Positions 7,700-16,449 of a stretch of 38,246 nt of DNA are shown in pieces. The position numbers and the translations under genes were made by a program. Each line of letters begins with the position of its first letter. Position 1 is the first letter of the stretch. The notes under the pieces were generated by a model. It ran no database searches. It saw only the letters and a list, made by a program, of their open reading frames with translations, and was not told the origin of the DNA. This stretch comes from an uncultured Oscillospiraceae bacterium. Its GTDB lineage: Bacteria > Bacillota > Clostridia > Oscillospirales > Ruminococcaceae. The stretch is taken from the NCBI GenBank assembly GCA_910587465.1, contig CAJUMS010000023.1, forward strand, positions 1 to 38,246, read 5' to 3'.

Positions 7700-9088
7700 T
7701 TACGACTTGCTCTTGATATACTCGTCCATCGCCTTTGCAGCGGTCTTTCCCGCACCCATTGCGAGGATTACCGTTGCCGCGCCCGTAACCGCGTCGCCGC
7801 CCGCGAACACGCCCTCGCGCGAGGTCTGTCCGTTGTCGTCCGCGATAAAACAGCCATGCTTGTTGGTGTCGAGACCCTTTGTGGTGTTGCGGATAAGAGG
7901 ATTGGGCGACGTACCGATCGACATGACTACGCAGTCAACGTCAAGCACGAACTCGCTGTCCGGCTTCTCGACAGGTCTGCGGCGACCCGAAGCGTCGGGC
8001 TCTCCGAGTTCCATTTCAACGCACTTCATTCCAGTTACAAATTTGTGCTCATTGCCGAGTATCTCAACGGGGTTGTTCAAGGTCTTGAAGATAATACCCT
8101 CTTCTTTAGCGTGCTCAATCTCCTCGTTACGCGCGGGCATTTCCTCTTCGCCGCGGCGGTATACTATGTACACATTTTCCGCGCCAAGACGCTTTGCGCA
8201 GCGCGCCGCGTCCATCGCAACGTTTCCGCCGCCTACGACCGCAACGCTCGTATTCTTCTTAATAGGCGTATCGGAGCCCTCCTTGTACGCCTTCATCAAA
8301 TTTACACGGGTGAGGAACTCGTTCGCTGAGTATACGCCCTTGAGGTTCTCGCCGGGGATATTCATAAATCTCGGCAAACCCGCTCCCGAACCGATGAAAA
8401 TAGCCTCAAAGCCTTGCTCAAACAGCTCGTCTACCTCGATAGTGCGTCCGATAACGACGTTTGTCTCGACCTTAACGCCGAGCTCCTTCAGATTGTTGAC
8501 CTCATGCTGAACGATAGACTTAGGAAGTCTGAATTCGGGGATACCGTACACCAGAACGCCGCCCGCAAGGTGCAGAGCCTCGAAAACGGTGACATCATAA
8601 CCCATTTTCGCGAGATCGCCCGCACAGGTAAGTCCCGACGGTCCCGCGCCGATTATCGCGCACTTGTGACCGTTCTTCGCGGGAACGGAAGCCGCCTCGA
8701 TCGAGTGAGCGTTGTGCCAATCCGCAACAAAGCGCTCCAGTCTGCCGATAGCCACGGGCTCGCCCTTTATACCGCGAACGCACTTGCTCTCGCACTGCGT
8801 TTCCTGAGGGCAGACGCGTCCGCAGACTGCGGGCAGCGAGCTGCTCTTTGCAATGACCTGATAAGCACCCTCGAAATCCTTTTCGCGTATCTTTGCGATA
8901 AATGCGGGAATGTCGATAGCTACGGGGCAGCCGCTCACACAGGGCTTGTTCTTGCAGTTAAGGCAGCGCTCCGCCTCGTCGAGCGCCTGTTCCTCGGTGT
9001 AGCCGAGCGCTACCTCTTGGAAGTTTTTATTGCGGACATTAGCGTCCTGAACGGGCATTTCATTCTTTTTTAAGCTCATATTAGGCAT
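7700..9088 (-). CDS. nfnB: NADPH-dependent ferredoxin:NAD+ oxidoreductase, large subunit NfnB (GltD-like)
   Basis: 462 residues of the GltD/SudA fold. The N-terminal bis-[4Fe-4S] domain has Cys42, 45, 50, 54 and Cys89, 93, 99, 103. An FAD-binding GAGPSG lies at 147-152, a second dinucleotide motif GGGNVAMD at 286-293, and the C-terminal FAGGDAVTGAATV is typical of the family. Alone this could be read as glutamate synthase small subunit, but the gene follows an NfnA-type subunit after three bases, with its ribosome site inside that gene's end. That pairing is the electron-bifurcating transhydrogenase NfnAB, which couples ferredoxin and NADH oxidation to NADP+ reduction in anaerobes. No glutamate synthase large subunit is present. 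The same pair has also been called sulfide dehydrogenase (SudAB). Confidence 0.88.
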   Translation of the reverse strand: MPNMSLKKNEMPVQDANVRNKNFQEVALGYTEEQALDEAERCLNCKNKPCVSGCPVAIDIPAFIAKIREKDFEGAYQVIAKSSSLPAVCGRVCPQETQCESKCVRGIKGEPVAIGRLERFVADWHNAHSIEAASVPAKNGHKCAIIGAGPSGLTCAGDLAKMGYDVTVFEALHLAGGVLVYGIPEFRLPKSIVQHEVNNLKELGVKVETNVVIGRTIEVDELFEQGFEAIFIGSGAGLPRFMNIPGENLKGVYSANEFLTRVNLMKAYKEGSDTPIKKNTSVAVVGGGNVAMDAARCAKRLGAENVYIVYRRGEEEMPARNEEIEHAKEEGIIFKTLNNPVEILGNEHKFVTGMKCVEMELGEPDASGRRRPVEKPDSEFVLDVDCVVMSIGTSPNPLIRNTTKGLDTNKHGCFIADDNGQTSREGVFAGGDAVTGAATVILAMGAGKTAAKAMDEYIKSKS

Positions 9089-9091
9089 GAC

Positions 9092-9931
9092 TTAATGCAC
9101 CCCCTTGAAAAGATTGCAGACCTCTTCACGCTTTTTGGTCTCGAATTCCTTGTACATAGTACCGCGCTCCATTGCCTCGTCGAAATCGACAAGATGACCG
9201 TCGAAGTCGGGACCGTCGACGCAAGCAAATTTTGTCTTGCCGCCAACTGTAAGACGGCAGCCGCCGCACATTCCCGTACCGTCGATCATAATCGGGTTCA
9301 TAGAAACTACGGTTTTTATATTGTACTCCTTGGTAAGCTTGCACACAAACTTCATCATGATCAGTGGACCGATAGCGATGACTTCATCATACTTGTTCCC
9401 CGCTTCGATAAGCTCCTTGAGCGCGTCGGTAACGAGCCCCTTAGTGCCGTGAGAGCCGTCGTCCGTCATTATCTTCATAACGTTGGAAACCGTATTGAAT
9501 TCGTTTTCGAGGATAACGAGATCTTTGTTTCTGAAACCAACGATGGAATGTACCTCGCAGCCGTTGTTATGCAGCTTCTTTGCTATAGGATACGCGATAG
9601 CGCAGCCAACGCCGCCGCCTACGACAGCGACCTTTTTAAGCCCCTCGGTATGCGATGCAACGCCGAGCGGACCTACGAAATCGTGAATATACTCGCCCTC
9701 GTTAAGGTGGTTAAGCAGCTCGGTCGTCGCGCCGACGATTTGGAAAATAATGGTGACGGTTCCCTTTTCGCGGTCAAAGTCGGCAACAGTAAGCGGAATG
9801 CGCTCGCCGTCCTCATTTACGCGCAGAATGATAAACTGACCCGGCTCGGCTTTATTCGCTATAAGCGGAGCCTCCACCTCCATAAGCGTAACGGTGGGGT
9901 TCAGTACTTGCTTTTTAACTATTTTATACAT
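9092..9931 (-). CDS. nfnA: NfnA, FAD/[2Fe-2S] subunit of the NfnAB transhydrogenase
   Basis: 279 residues of the ferredoxin-NADP reductase type. An FAD-binding beta-barrel forms about residues 1-95 (RIPLTVADFD at 44-53). A nucleotide-binding half begins at VAVVGGGVGCAIAYP. The [2Fe-2S] region MCGGCRLTVGGKTKFACVDGPDFDG carries Cys222, Cys225 and Cys237. It is homologous to dihydroorotate dehydrogenase electron-transfer subunits (PyrK), but no pyrD is nearby and the partner here is nfnB, which settles the assignment. It is the first gene of the operon: promoter at 9964-9992 and GGAGG upstream of the ATG. Confidence 0.88.
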   Translation of the reverse strand: MYKIVKKQVLNPTVTLMEVEAPLIANKAEPGQFIILRVNEDGERIPLTVADFDREKGTVTIIFQIVGATTELLNHLNEGEYIHDFVGPLGVASHTEGLKKVAVVGGGVGCAIAYPIAKKLHNNGCEVHSIVGFRNKDLVILENEFNTVSNVMKIMTDDGSHGTKGLVTDALKELIEAGNKYDEVIAIGPLIMMKFVCKLTKEYNIKTVVSMNPIMIDGTGMCGGCRLTVGGKTKFACVDGPDFDGHLVDFDEAMERGTMYKEFETKKREEVCNLFKGVH

Positions 9932-9963
9932 TGAACAATTCCCTCCTTAGTCAATACAATAAA

Positions 9964-9992
9964 ATTATATCACAAGCTCCGCTTTTTTTCAA
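9964..9992 (-). promoter_or_regulatory. promoter of nfnAB
   Basis: TTGAAA, 17-bp spacer, TATAAT on the minus strand, about 30 bp before the nfnA start. Confidence 0.75.
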
Positions 9993-10110
9993 TAGTTTTT
10001 CTTCGTTTTTTGTGTTATTTGATATATTATTCGGAAAATTATGCAAGCCGATAGCCATGCCAAGAACCTCGTTTTGAGAAATTTTTCATCTTTTTTTCAC
10101 AAAAAGGCTA

Positions 10111-10139
10111 TTGACAAATTATTGAAATCGCTGTATAAT
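10111..10139 (+). promoter_or_regulatory. promoter of the MarR-ABC operon
   Basis: A consensus TTGACA, 17-bp spacer, TATAAT. Transcription would start near 10146, giving a leader of about 188 nt. Just downstream, AGTTA and TAACT arms separated by 11 bases (10155-10175) could be a MarR-dimer site, but this is weak. Confidence 0.85.
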
Positions 10140-10215
10140 GTAGCATATCCAACAAGTTATTTTGCACTGGTAACTCTTAAAATAAATTAAGCACTGTAAA
10201 GTCACAGTAAACAAA

Positions 10216-10333
10216 GTCGACAAGCAATCAGTGCTGCCGAAGTGCAGAGCATCGAAACACAGGCAGTAACGTTTGACCGGTTCGCACGAAGTGCGGACGG
10301 TGTCGGGCTTTGCCCTTTAAATAAGGAGAGAAT
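10216..10333 (+). ncRNA. structured 5' leader of the MarR-ABC operon, copy 1 of a paired element
   Basis: Related to the aspS leader at 25461-25580 (minus). Shared blocks are TTGACCGGTTCG, ACGGTG, TTTGCC and TTTAAAT followed by AGGAG. Predicted parts: a closing pairing of CAAAGTCGAC with GTCGGGCTTTG; a middle stem through CTGCC/GGCAG (weaker here than in the aspS copy); a hairpin ACCG-G-TTCGCAC-GAA-GTGCGGA-CGGT; and a mini-hairpin GGGC-TTT-GCCC just before the Shine-Dalgarno sequence. The 3' strand of the closing pairing is also used by the mini-hairpin, so the two are mutually exclusive, as in an RNA switch. I know no named family that fits. Confidence 0.6.
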
Positions 10334-10807
10334 ATGGATAAACGCGGTATAGGAGTTCGGCTCAGAATGCTGAACAACGCGGTACGGCGGTATATCGACC
10401 GCTACGCCGAAGGTAAAAAGGCGCTCGACAATCTTACCTGCTCGAACGGGTGGATAATCGGCTATGTCTGCGAGATGAAAGAACGCGGCAATGACGTTTA
10501 TCAGCGCGATCTCGAAAATAATTTCGGGATAACCCGTTCCACTACCTCAAAGGTGCTGGGTCTTATGGAGAAGAAAGGCTTGGTGGAACGCGTGAGCGTA
10601 AGTCACGATGCGCGGCTGAAAAAAATCGTACCTACCGAGAGATCGCTTGAGATCGGGCGTATTATCAAGGAGGACAATGAAAAAATGGAGCTTTTGCTCA
10701 AAAAAGGTTTTTCTCCGAAGGAGCTTGAACAGCTCTACGGTTATTTAGAGAGGATTCAGCACAACATAGAAACCGCAGAGAAGAACATCAGGAAGGAGAG
10801 GGTATAA
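10334..10807 (+). CDS. MarR-family transcriptional regulator
   Basis: 157 residues with the MarR winged helix: the recognition region NNFGITRSTTSKVLGLMEKKGLVERV (near residues 58-85) followed by the wing SHDARLKKIVPTERS. N- and C-terminal helices would form the dimer interface. AAGGAG lies eight bases before the ATG. The stop codon overlaps the next start (TAATG), so it is translationally coupled to the ABC exporter genes. A regulator in this position usually represses its own operon until a toxic ligand binds. The ligand is unknown. It is preceded by an unusually long structured leader. Confidence 0.92.
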   Translation: MDKRGIGVRLRMLNNAVRRYIDRYAEGKKALDNLTCSNGWIIGYVCEMKERGNDVYQRDLENNFGITRSTTSKVLGLMEKKGLVERVSVSHDARLKKIVPTERSLEIGRIIKEDNEKMELLLKKGFSPKELEQLYGYLERIQHNIETAEKNIRKERV

Positions 10808-12558
10808 TGATAAAAACACTAATTAAGTGCGTCCGCGACGCAAAACTGACGGCTATATTGACGCCGATATTCGTGCTCGCCGAGTCACTTATAGAGGTGT
10901 CTATTCCGACAGTTATGGCGGATCTCATCGACAACGGAATTACTGTCGGCAATATGGACAACGTTCTGAAATACGGTGTGATACTTATAATTCAAACATT
11001 AGGCGCGCTGTTCTTCGGCGCAACAGCGGGTTACACCGCCTCGCGGGCAAGCTCTCGTTTCGCGAGAAATCTTCGTCAGGATATGTACTACAATATACAG
11101 CAGTACAGCTTTTCCAACATCGACAAGTTTTCTCCCGCAAGTCTTGTAACGCGTCTCACTACGGACGTTCAGCGTGTGCAGATGGCGTTTCAGATGATAA
11201 CGCGCATATCGTTCCGTGCGCCCGCTATGCTGATCTTCGCGTTTATTTTCGCTTTCAAGACGGATCACAAGCTGTCGACGGTTTTTCTTTGCGCGATACC
11301 ATTTCTGGCAATCGTATTGGCAATTATAATGAAGCTTGCGTTCCCAATATTTGAAAAGACGTTCACCGCATACGACGATCTGAACGAGGTAGTCGAGGAG
11401 AATGTTCACGGAATTCGAGTCGTAAAGAGCTTTGTACAGGAAAAGCACGAGATACACAAGTTCACAAGCGTTTCAGACCGTATCTACAAGCTCTTCAGCA
11501 AGGCGGAGAAAACAGTCGCGTATAACAGTCCCGCGATGCAGATATCGGTCTACTTCTGTATTATCGTTATTTCATGGTTCGGCGCTCACCTCATTGTGGA
11601 GAGCGGTAACGTTGACGGAATGGGCTTGACGACGGGCGGACTTATGTCGCTGTTCACCTACACCATGCAAATACTGATGAGTCTTATGATGCTCTCGATG
11701 ATATTCGTTATGATGACGATGTCCAAGGCGAGTGCCGACCGTGTTGTCGAGGTGCTCAACGAAAAGAGCGACATCAACGACGGCGAGCGCAACCTCACAG
11801 AGGTCAAGGACGGCTCTATCGAATTCAAGAATGTTTCGTTCAAGTACTTCAAGACCGCCGAAAGCAACGCGCTCGATCATATTGACCTCAAGATCAAGTC
11901 GGGTGAGACTATCGGCATTATCGGCGGTACGGGCTCGTCAAAGTCAACTCTCGTGTCCATGATACCACGGCTTTACGACACCTCCGAGGGTGAGGTGCTT
12001 GTCGGTGGTGAAAACGTGCGCGACTACAATATTGAGGCGTTGCGCAATAACGTTGCGATGGTGCTGCAAAAGAACGTCCTGTTCAGCGGAAGTATTTACG
12101 ACAATATCCGTTGGGGCGATGAGTACGCCACCGACGAGGAGGTTCAGCACGTCTGCAAGCTCGCGTGCGCGGACGATTTTATTCAGACGTTCCCCGATAA
12201 GTACGACACGCATATCGAGCAGGGCGGTACAAACGTCTCAGGCGGTCAGAAACAGCGTTTGTGTATCGCGCGAGCGCTGCTGAAAAAGCCCAAGATACTG
12301 ATTCTCGATGACTCCACCTCGGCAGTCGACACCAAAACGGACGCCATGATACGCAAGGCGTTCCGCGACGAGATACCGAATACCACAAAAATCATAATCG
12401 CGCAGCGTGTTTCTTCGGTGTGCGATGCGGATAAGATAATTATTCTCGACAACGGTAAAATCGTCGATTTCGGAAATCACGACGAGCTGTACGCAAACAG
12501 CGATATCTACCGCGAAATTTACGATTCTCAGACAAAGGGGGCGGAAGAAGATGAGTGA
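10807..12558 (+). CDS. ABC exporter half-transporter with a degenerate ATP site
   Basis: 583 residues: an exporter-type membrane domain (about 1-320, six predicted helices) plus a nucleotide-binding domain. Walker A is GGTGSSKS (373-380), with Ser where Gly is usual. The signature is VSGGQ (477-481). Walker B is ILILDD, with Asp502 in place of the catalytic glutamate. This is the pattern of the non-catalytic half of heterodimeric exporters (BmrC/LmrC/TM287-like), and the next gene supplies the canonical half. It overlaps the MarR stop by one base and the partner gene by eight. Likely drug or peptide/lipid efflux; the substrate is inferred only from the MarR link. Confidence 0.9.
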   Translation: MIKTLIKCVRDAKLTAILTPIFVLAESLIEVSIPTVMADLIDNGITVGNMDNVLKYGVILIIQTLGALFFGATAGYTASRASSRFARNLRQDMYYNIQQYSFSNIDKFSPASLVTRLTTDVQRVQMAFQMITRISFRAPAMLIFAFIFAFKTDHKLSTVFLCAIPFLAIVLAIIMKLAFPIFEKTFTAYDDLNEVVEENVHGIRVVKSFVQEKHEIHKFTSVSDRIYKLFSKAEKTVAYNSPAMQISVYFCIIVISWFGAHLIVESGNVDGMGLTTGGLMSLFTYTMQILMSLMMLSMIFVMMTMSKASADRVVEVLNEKSDINDGERNLTEVKDGSIEFKNVSFKYFKTAESNALDHIDLKIKSGETIGIIGGTGSSKSTLVSMIPRLYDTSEGEVLVGGENVRDYNIEALRNNVAMVLQKNVLFSGSIYDNIRWGDEYATDEEVQHVCKLACADDFIQTFPDKYDTHIEQGGTNVSGGQKQRLCIARALLKKPKILILDDSTSAVDTKTDAMIRKAFRDEIPNTTKIIIAQRVSSVCDADKIIILDNGKIVDFGNHDELYANSDIYREIYDSQTKGAEEDE

Positions 12559-14521
12559 TAATATCAAAGAAAACAAGCAGCCGTCCAAAATGCCGGGCAA
12601 ACCTCCGCGTGGCGCGCGCGTACCGATGAAGTTTGACAAGAAGACAATAAAGCGTATGCTGTCGTATATGAAACCGTTTACACCGCAGCTGATACTGGTT
12701 CTCATCTGTATTCTCGTGACATCGGGCGCTTCAGTTGCATCGTCGGTGTTCCTTAAAACGCTGATCGACGACTTTATAATGCCGCTCGTTGAAAACTCTA
12801 AAAACGGTATTTCTCCCGATTACAGCGGACTGTTCGGAGCGCTCGCGGGCATGGCGGTGTTGTTTCTCGCGGGCGCGGTCAGCTCTCTGTTTTACAGCCG
12901 CATTATGGCGACCGTTTCGCAGGGTGTGCTTAAGCGCATACGCGACGAGATGTTCTCGCATATGCAGTCGCTGCCCATAAATTACTTCGACACACACACC
13001 CATGGCGACATAATGAGCTTCTATACCAACGACGCGGACGCTATGCAGCAGATGCTCTCGCAGTCTATTCCGCAGGTGCTATCCTCGGGGATAACCATTG
13101 TGGCGGTGTTCTGCTCCATGATGTCGCTGTCGGTATGGCTCACGCTTACTGTCGTGGTATTCCTTATCGGCATATTGGCGATAACCGCGAAGATCGCGGG
13201 CAAATCAGGCAAATACTTTATGGCGCAGCAGCACTCAACAGCCGACCTAAACGGCTATATCGAGGAAATGATAAACGGTCAGCGCGTTGTCAAGATATTC
13301 TGTCACGAGGAAAAGGCAAAGGATGCGTTTGACGGTAAAAACTCCGATCTGTGCGAGAATATATGCAAGGCGAACGCCTACGCGAATATCCTTATGCCAA
13401 TAAACAACTGTCTTGGTTACTTCCTGTACGTTGTTCTGGCGATAATCGGCGGTACGCTCGCGATCAATGGTGTTCCGAACGTTGCGTGCTTTGCGGTAAA
13501 TGTGCTTACGCTCGGCTCTATCGCGTCGTTCCTTCAGCTTTCGAGAAGCTTTATAGGACCCATTGGTCAGGTGTCGCAGCAGCTCAACGCCGTGGCAATG
13601 GCGATGGCGGGCGCGGAGCGTATTTTCACGCTGCTTGACGAACAGGCCGAGACCGACGACGGCTATGTAACGCTCGTGAACGCAAAGCGCGGCGAGGGCG
13701 GCGAGCTTGTTGAGACTGAGGAGCGCACCGGTGTGTGGGCATGGAAGCACCCACACACCGCGGACGGCTCAGTCACATACACCGAACTCAAAGGTAACGT
13801 GGTGCTCGACGACGTTGATTTCGGGTACGTTCCCGAAAAGATAGTGCTGCACAATATCGACATCTACGCGGAGCCGGGACAGAAGGTGGCGTTTGTCGGA
13901 GCGACAGGCGCGGGAAAGACCACCATAACGAACCTTATCAACCGTTTCTACGACATTGCCGATGGTAAAATACGCTATGACGGCATCAACATCAACAAAA
14001 TCAAAAAGGATGACCTGAGGCGTTCACTCGGCGTGGTATTGCAGGATGTAAACCTGTTTACGGGCACGGTCATGGACAATCTTCGCTATGGTAAGCCCAA
14101 CGCTACCGACGAGGAATGTATCGCGGCGGCAAAGCTTGCGAACGCAGACGGATTTATCCGTATGCTGCCCGACGGCTACAACACCGTCCTCACGGGCGGC
14201 GGAAGCGGACTTTCACAGGGTCAGCGCCAACTTATCTCAATAGCGCGCGCGGCAGTTGCCGATCCTCCCGTTATGATACTGGACGAGGCAACAAGCTCAA
14301 TTGATACCCGTACCGAGGCGATAGTTCAGGCAGGTATGGATGCGCTTATGAAGGGGCGCACGGTATTCGTTATCGCGCATAGGCTGTCCACTGTCAAGAA
14401 TTCAGATGTTATCATGGTCCTCGAGCAGGGACGCATTATCGAACGCGGCTCGCACGAGAAGCTGATTTCCGAAAAAGGGCAGTATTACAGACTTTACACG
14501 GGGGCTTTTGAACTGGAATAA
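12551..14521 (+). CDS. ABC exporter half-transporter with the canonical ATPase
   Basis: 656 residues: a cytoplasmic N-terminal tail rich in Lys and Pro, six predicted membrane helices (about 45-345), then the ATPase. Walker A is GATGAGKTT (450-458), the signature LSQGQ (554-558), and Walker B MILDE with catalytic Glu579. All are consensus, in contrast to the partner. Between membrane domain and ATPase there is an extra polar segment (about 368-412, rich in Glu, Gly and Thr), typical of the BmrD-like partner. It starts inside the end of the preceding gene, so the two chains are made in step. A terminator follows directly. Confidence 0.9.
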   Translation: MSDNIKENKQPSKMPGKPPRGARVPMKFDKKTIKRMLSYMKPFTPQLILVLICILVTSGASVASSVFLKTLIDDFIMPLVENSKNGISPDYSGLFGALAGMAVLFLAGAVSSLFYSRIMATVSQGVLKRIRDEMFSHMQSLPINYFDTHTHGDIMSFYTNDADAMQQMLSQSIPQVLSSGITIVAVFCSMMSLSVWLTLTVVVFLIGILAITAKIAGKSGKYFMAQQHSTADLNGYIEEMINGQRVVKIFCHEEKAKDAFDGKNSDLCENICKANAYANILMPINNCLGYFLYVVLAIIGGTLAINGVPNVACFAVNVLTLGSIASFLQLSRSFIGPIGQVSQQLNAVAMAMAGAERIFTLLDEQAETDDGYVTLVNAKRGEGGELVETEERTGVWAWKHPHTADGSVTYTELKGNVVLDDVDFGYVPEKIVLHNIDIYAEPGQKVAFVGATGAGKTTITNLINRFYDIADGKIRYDGININKIKKDDLRRSLGVVLQDVNLFTGTVMDNLRYGKPNATDEECIAAAKLANADGFIRMLPDGYNTVLTGGGSGLSQGQRQLISIARAAVADPPVMILDEATSSIDTRTEAIVQAGMDALMKGRTVFVIAHRLSTVKNSDVIMVLEQGRIIERGSHEKLISEKGQYYRLYTGAFELE

Positions 14522-14539
14522 AATCAAAATAACAAATAT

Positions 14540-14571
14540 GTGCGCTGTCTTTACGACAGCGCACTGTTTTT
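14540..14571. terminator. terminator after the ABC operon
   Basis: A 10-bp perfect stem GTGCGCTGTC / GACAGCGCAC with a five-base loop is followed by a T-rich tail. It also sits just beyond the end of the convergent kinase gene. Confidence 0.85.
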
Positions 14572-14572
14572 A

Positions 14573-15484
14573 TTATCCTATAAATTCGCGTATCAGCGAC
14601 TGCTGCGGAACCAGATCCCTGTCAATGGGCGCGAGCAGCTTGAGGAATTTCTCGATATCCGCATAGCTTGCATAGTCGGAATAATCGTCTGATGCCTTTT
14701 CCAGCTCGGGGAGCAGGATATCGCGGTAAACAGGAGCTTCGTACTCAACAAACGTGTCGATATCAATATCCGCGCGATGCTTATACGGCATTATGTACAG
14801 ATTTTCGCCCCGCTCCACCGACTTGAAGAACTCGAACGTCTCCGAAAGTGAACGCCCTCTATACAGCTTATCGCGCATGAGACGACGCATGAGACGTATC
14901 TTCGACGGGTGTAGCAGCTCATCGCCGCTCTGGATACGCGTTCTCACGCTGACATAAACACCCTGCGTAAAATCGTCGAAATCGCCTGTAAGCAGCGGAT
15001 TTAGCGCATGGATACCCTCAATGATAACGATATCTCCCTTTTCGCACAGCAACGGCATACCCTCGCGGCGCTCCTGTGCAGCAAAGTCAAAGCTCGGAAT
15101 GTCGATACGCTCGCCGCGTATCAGCTTGCCAAGGTGCTCTTTAAACAGCGGGATATCAAGCCGCTGAGGGCTTTCAAAGTCTATCTTGCCGTCCTTGCCG
15201 CGTGCGTGCTCGTTCATATGCATAGGCAGGAAATAATTGTCCATTGAAACCGTGTGAGCTTTACAGCCCTTTTGCTCCAACAGCCTCGCAAGTCTCATCG
15301 CCGAGGTCGTCTTTCCCGAGCCGGACGGTCCCGAAATGAGTACTATCGGTTTGTCTTCGCGATTTTTATAGATGACCTCTGCTGCCGCCGCTAATCTGTC
15401 AGCGTAAATCTTCTCGCCCTGTGAGATAAGCTCCTCAGGCTCTCTTGCCGCAACGCACAATGCTTCAACGCTTATGCACTCCAT
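14573..15484 (-). CDS. uridine kinase-like P-loop nucleoside kinase
   Basis: 303 residues. A P-loop GPSGSGKT spans 52-59; other segments match the uridine kinase/phosphoribulokinase family (SMDNYFLP, IIEGIHALNP, RLMRRLMRDKLYRGRS). It is longer than classical Udk (about 210), with an N-terminal extension of 45 residues and a C-terminal helical tail, as in a clostridial Udk-like branch. The likely reaction is ATP-dependent phosphorylation of uridine/cytidine or a similar small molecule; the exact substrate is not proven. GAGGTGA precedes the ATG. It is the last gene of the purA-ymdB-spoVS-ansA run, 17 bases after ansA. Confidence 0.82.
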   Translation of the reverse strand: MECISVEALCVAAREPEELISQGEKIYADRLAAAAEVIYKNREDKPIVLISGPSGSGKTTSAMRLARLLEQKGCKAHTVSMDNYFLPMHMNEHARGKDGKIDFESPQRLDIPLFKEHLGKLIRGERIDIPSFDFAAQERREGMPLLCEKGDIVIIEGIHALNPLLTGDFDDFTQGVYVSVRTRIQSGDELLHPSKIRLMRRLMRDKLYRGRSLSETFEFFKSVERGENLYIMPYKHRADIDIDTFVEYEAPVYRDILLPELEKASDDYSDYASYADIEKFLKLLAPIDRDLVPQQSLIREFIG

Positions 15485-15501
15485 AACCGTTCACCTCGCT
15501 A

Positions 15502-16440
15502 TTATTCGGCATTAAACAGCCGTTTGAATTCTTCGTAATTATCAGAATACGCCAGCGCCCACCGCGCCTTAGCTACCGCGTACTCGACGGTCATCTTTCC
15601 CGTTTCCAGCAACGGACACACCTTTGCGGCGTATTGTCCGACCTCGTATTCGTTCAGGTTCGTACCGCCGTAAGCACATTGGGTCGCGACGACAACGTAA
15701 ACTCCCGAGTCCGCCAGTTTCGTAACTTCTCCTAGGAGATAGTCGGGAATGCCTCCCGTGCCGTAGCCCTCAATAATAAGCGCCCCTGCACTTTCGGGAA
15801 CATACAGCTTTTGACCGGGGATTAACTTTACATGGAAAACATCTTCGGACAATTTCTCGTAAAAACGTGTTTCTCCGCTGTATTCTTCATCAAAATAAAT
15901 ATAGTTGCCGTTAAAGAAACCGAAATCGTCGCGGTTAACGCTGTCAAAAGAATCAATATCTTCCGTTTCATACTTGTGAGCGCATTTTCCATTAATGATC
16001 GCGCCGTCAAACACCACACGAACGCCGAACGCGCGCTCATCCGAAGCAAACCTTACCGCATCACGCAAATTTATCGGAGCGTCCGAGTCCTCATCAGCCA
16101 TAGGCTTCATACTCCCCGTGAATACTATCGGCTTGCGACTGTTCTGTATCAGGCAGGACAGCGATGCCGCGGCGTACGCCATGGTGTCTGTGCCGTGAAT
16201 TACAACAAAGCCGTCAAAATCATCGTAGCACTCGCGAATACGTCGTGCAAGCATTTCCCAATGCATCGGCAGCATATTGGTGCTGTCAAGATTGAAAAGC
16301 TGTTCGCCAGTCACCTCGGCAATACCGTCAAGCTCTGTCATATCAAGCAATTCCCTGATTCCAAGCGACGGGGTCAAACCAAATTCCGAATTCATACAGG
16401 ACAAAGTGCCGCCCGTTCCGAGGATAAGCAGCCTCTTCAT
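15502..16440 (-). CDS. ansA: L-asparaginase, type I
   Basis: 312 residues. Both asparaginase signatures are present: GTGGTLS with Thr12, the N-terminal nucleophile, and HGTDTMAYAA with Thr84-Asp85, followed by the family's FTGSMKPM. It converts L-asparagine to aspartate and ammonia. No signal peptide, so it is the cytosolic type. It lies nine bases after spoVS and 17 before the kinase gene, which implies one transcript. Aspartate is a substrate of the PurA encoded at the head of this run. Confidence 0.92.
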   Translation of the reverse strand: MKRLLILGTGGTLSCMNSEFGLTPSLGIRELLDMTELDGIAEVTGEQLFNLDSTNMLPMHWEMLARRIRECYDDFDGFVVIHGTDTMAYAAASLSCLIQNSRKPIVFTGSMKPMADEDSDAPINLRDAVRFASDERAFGVRVVFDGAIINGKCAHKYETEDIDSFDSVNRDDFGFFNGNYIYFDEEYSGETRFYEKLSEDVFHVKLIPGQKLYVPESAGALIIEGYGTGGIPDYLLGEVTKLADSGVYVVVATQCAYGGTNLNEYEVGQYAAKVCPLLETGKMTVEYAVAKARWALAYSDNYEEFKRLFNAE

Positions 16441-16449
16441 TCGCGTGGA

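Noticed and set aside
9095..9934. A 279-codon plus-strand frame exactly opposite nfnA
   Set aside because: Same length as nfnA, no recognisable motif, no Shine-Dalgarno sequence. It is the mirror of nfnA.
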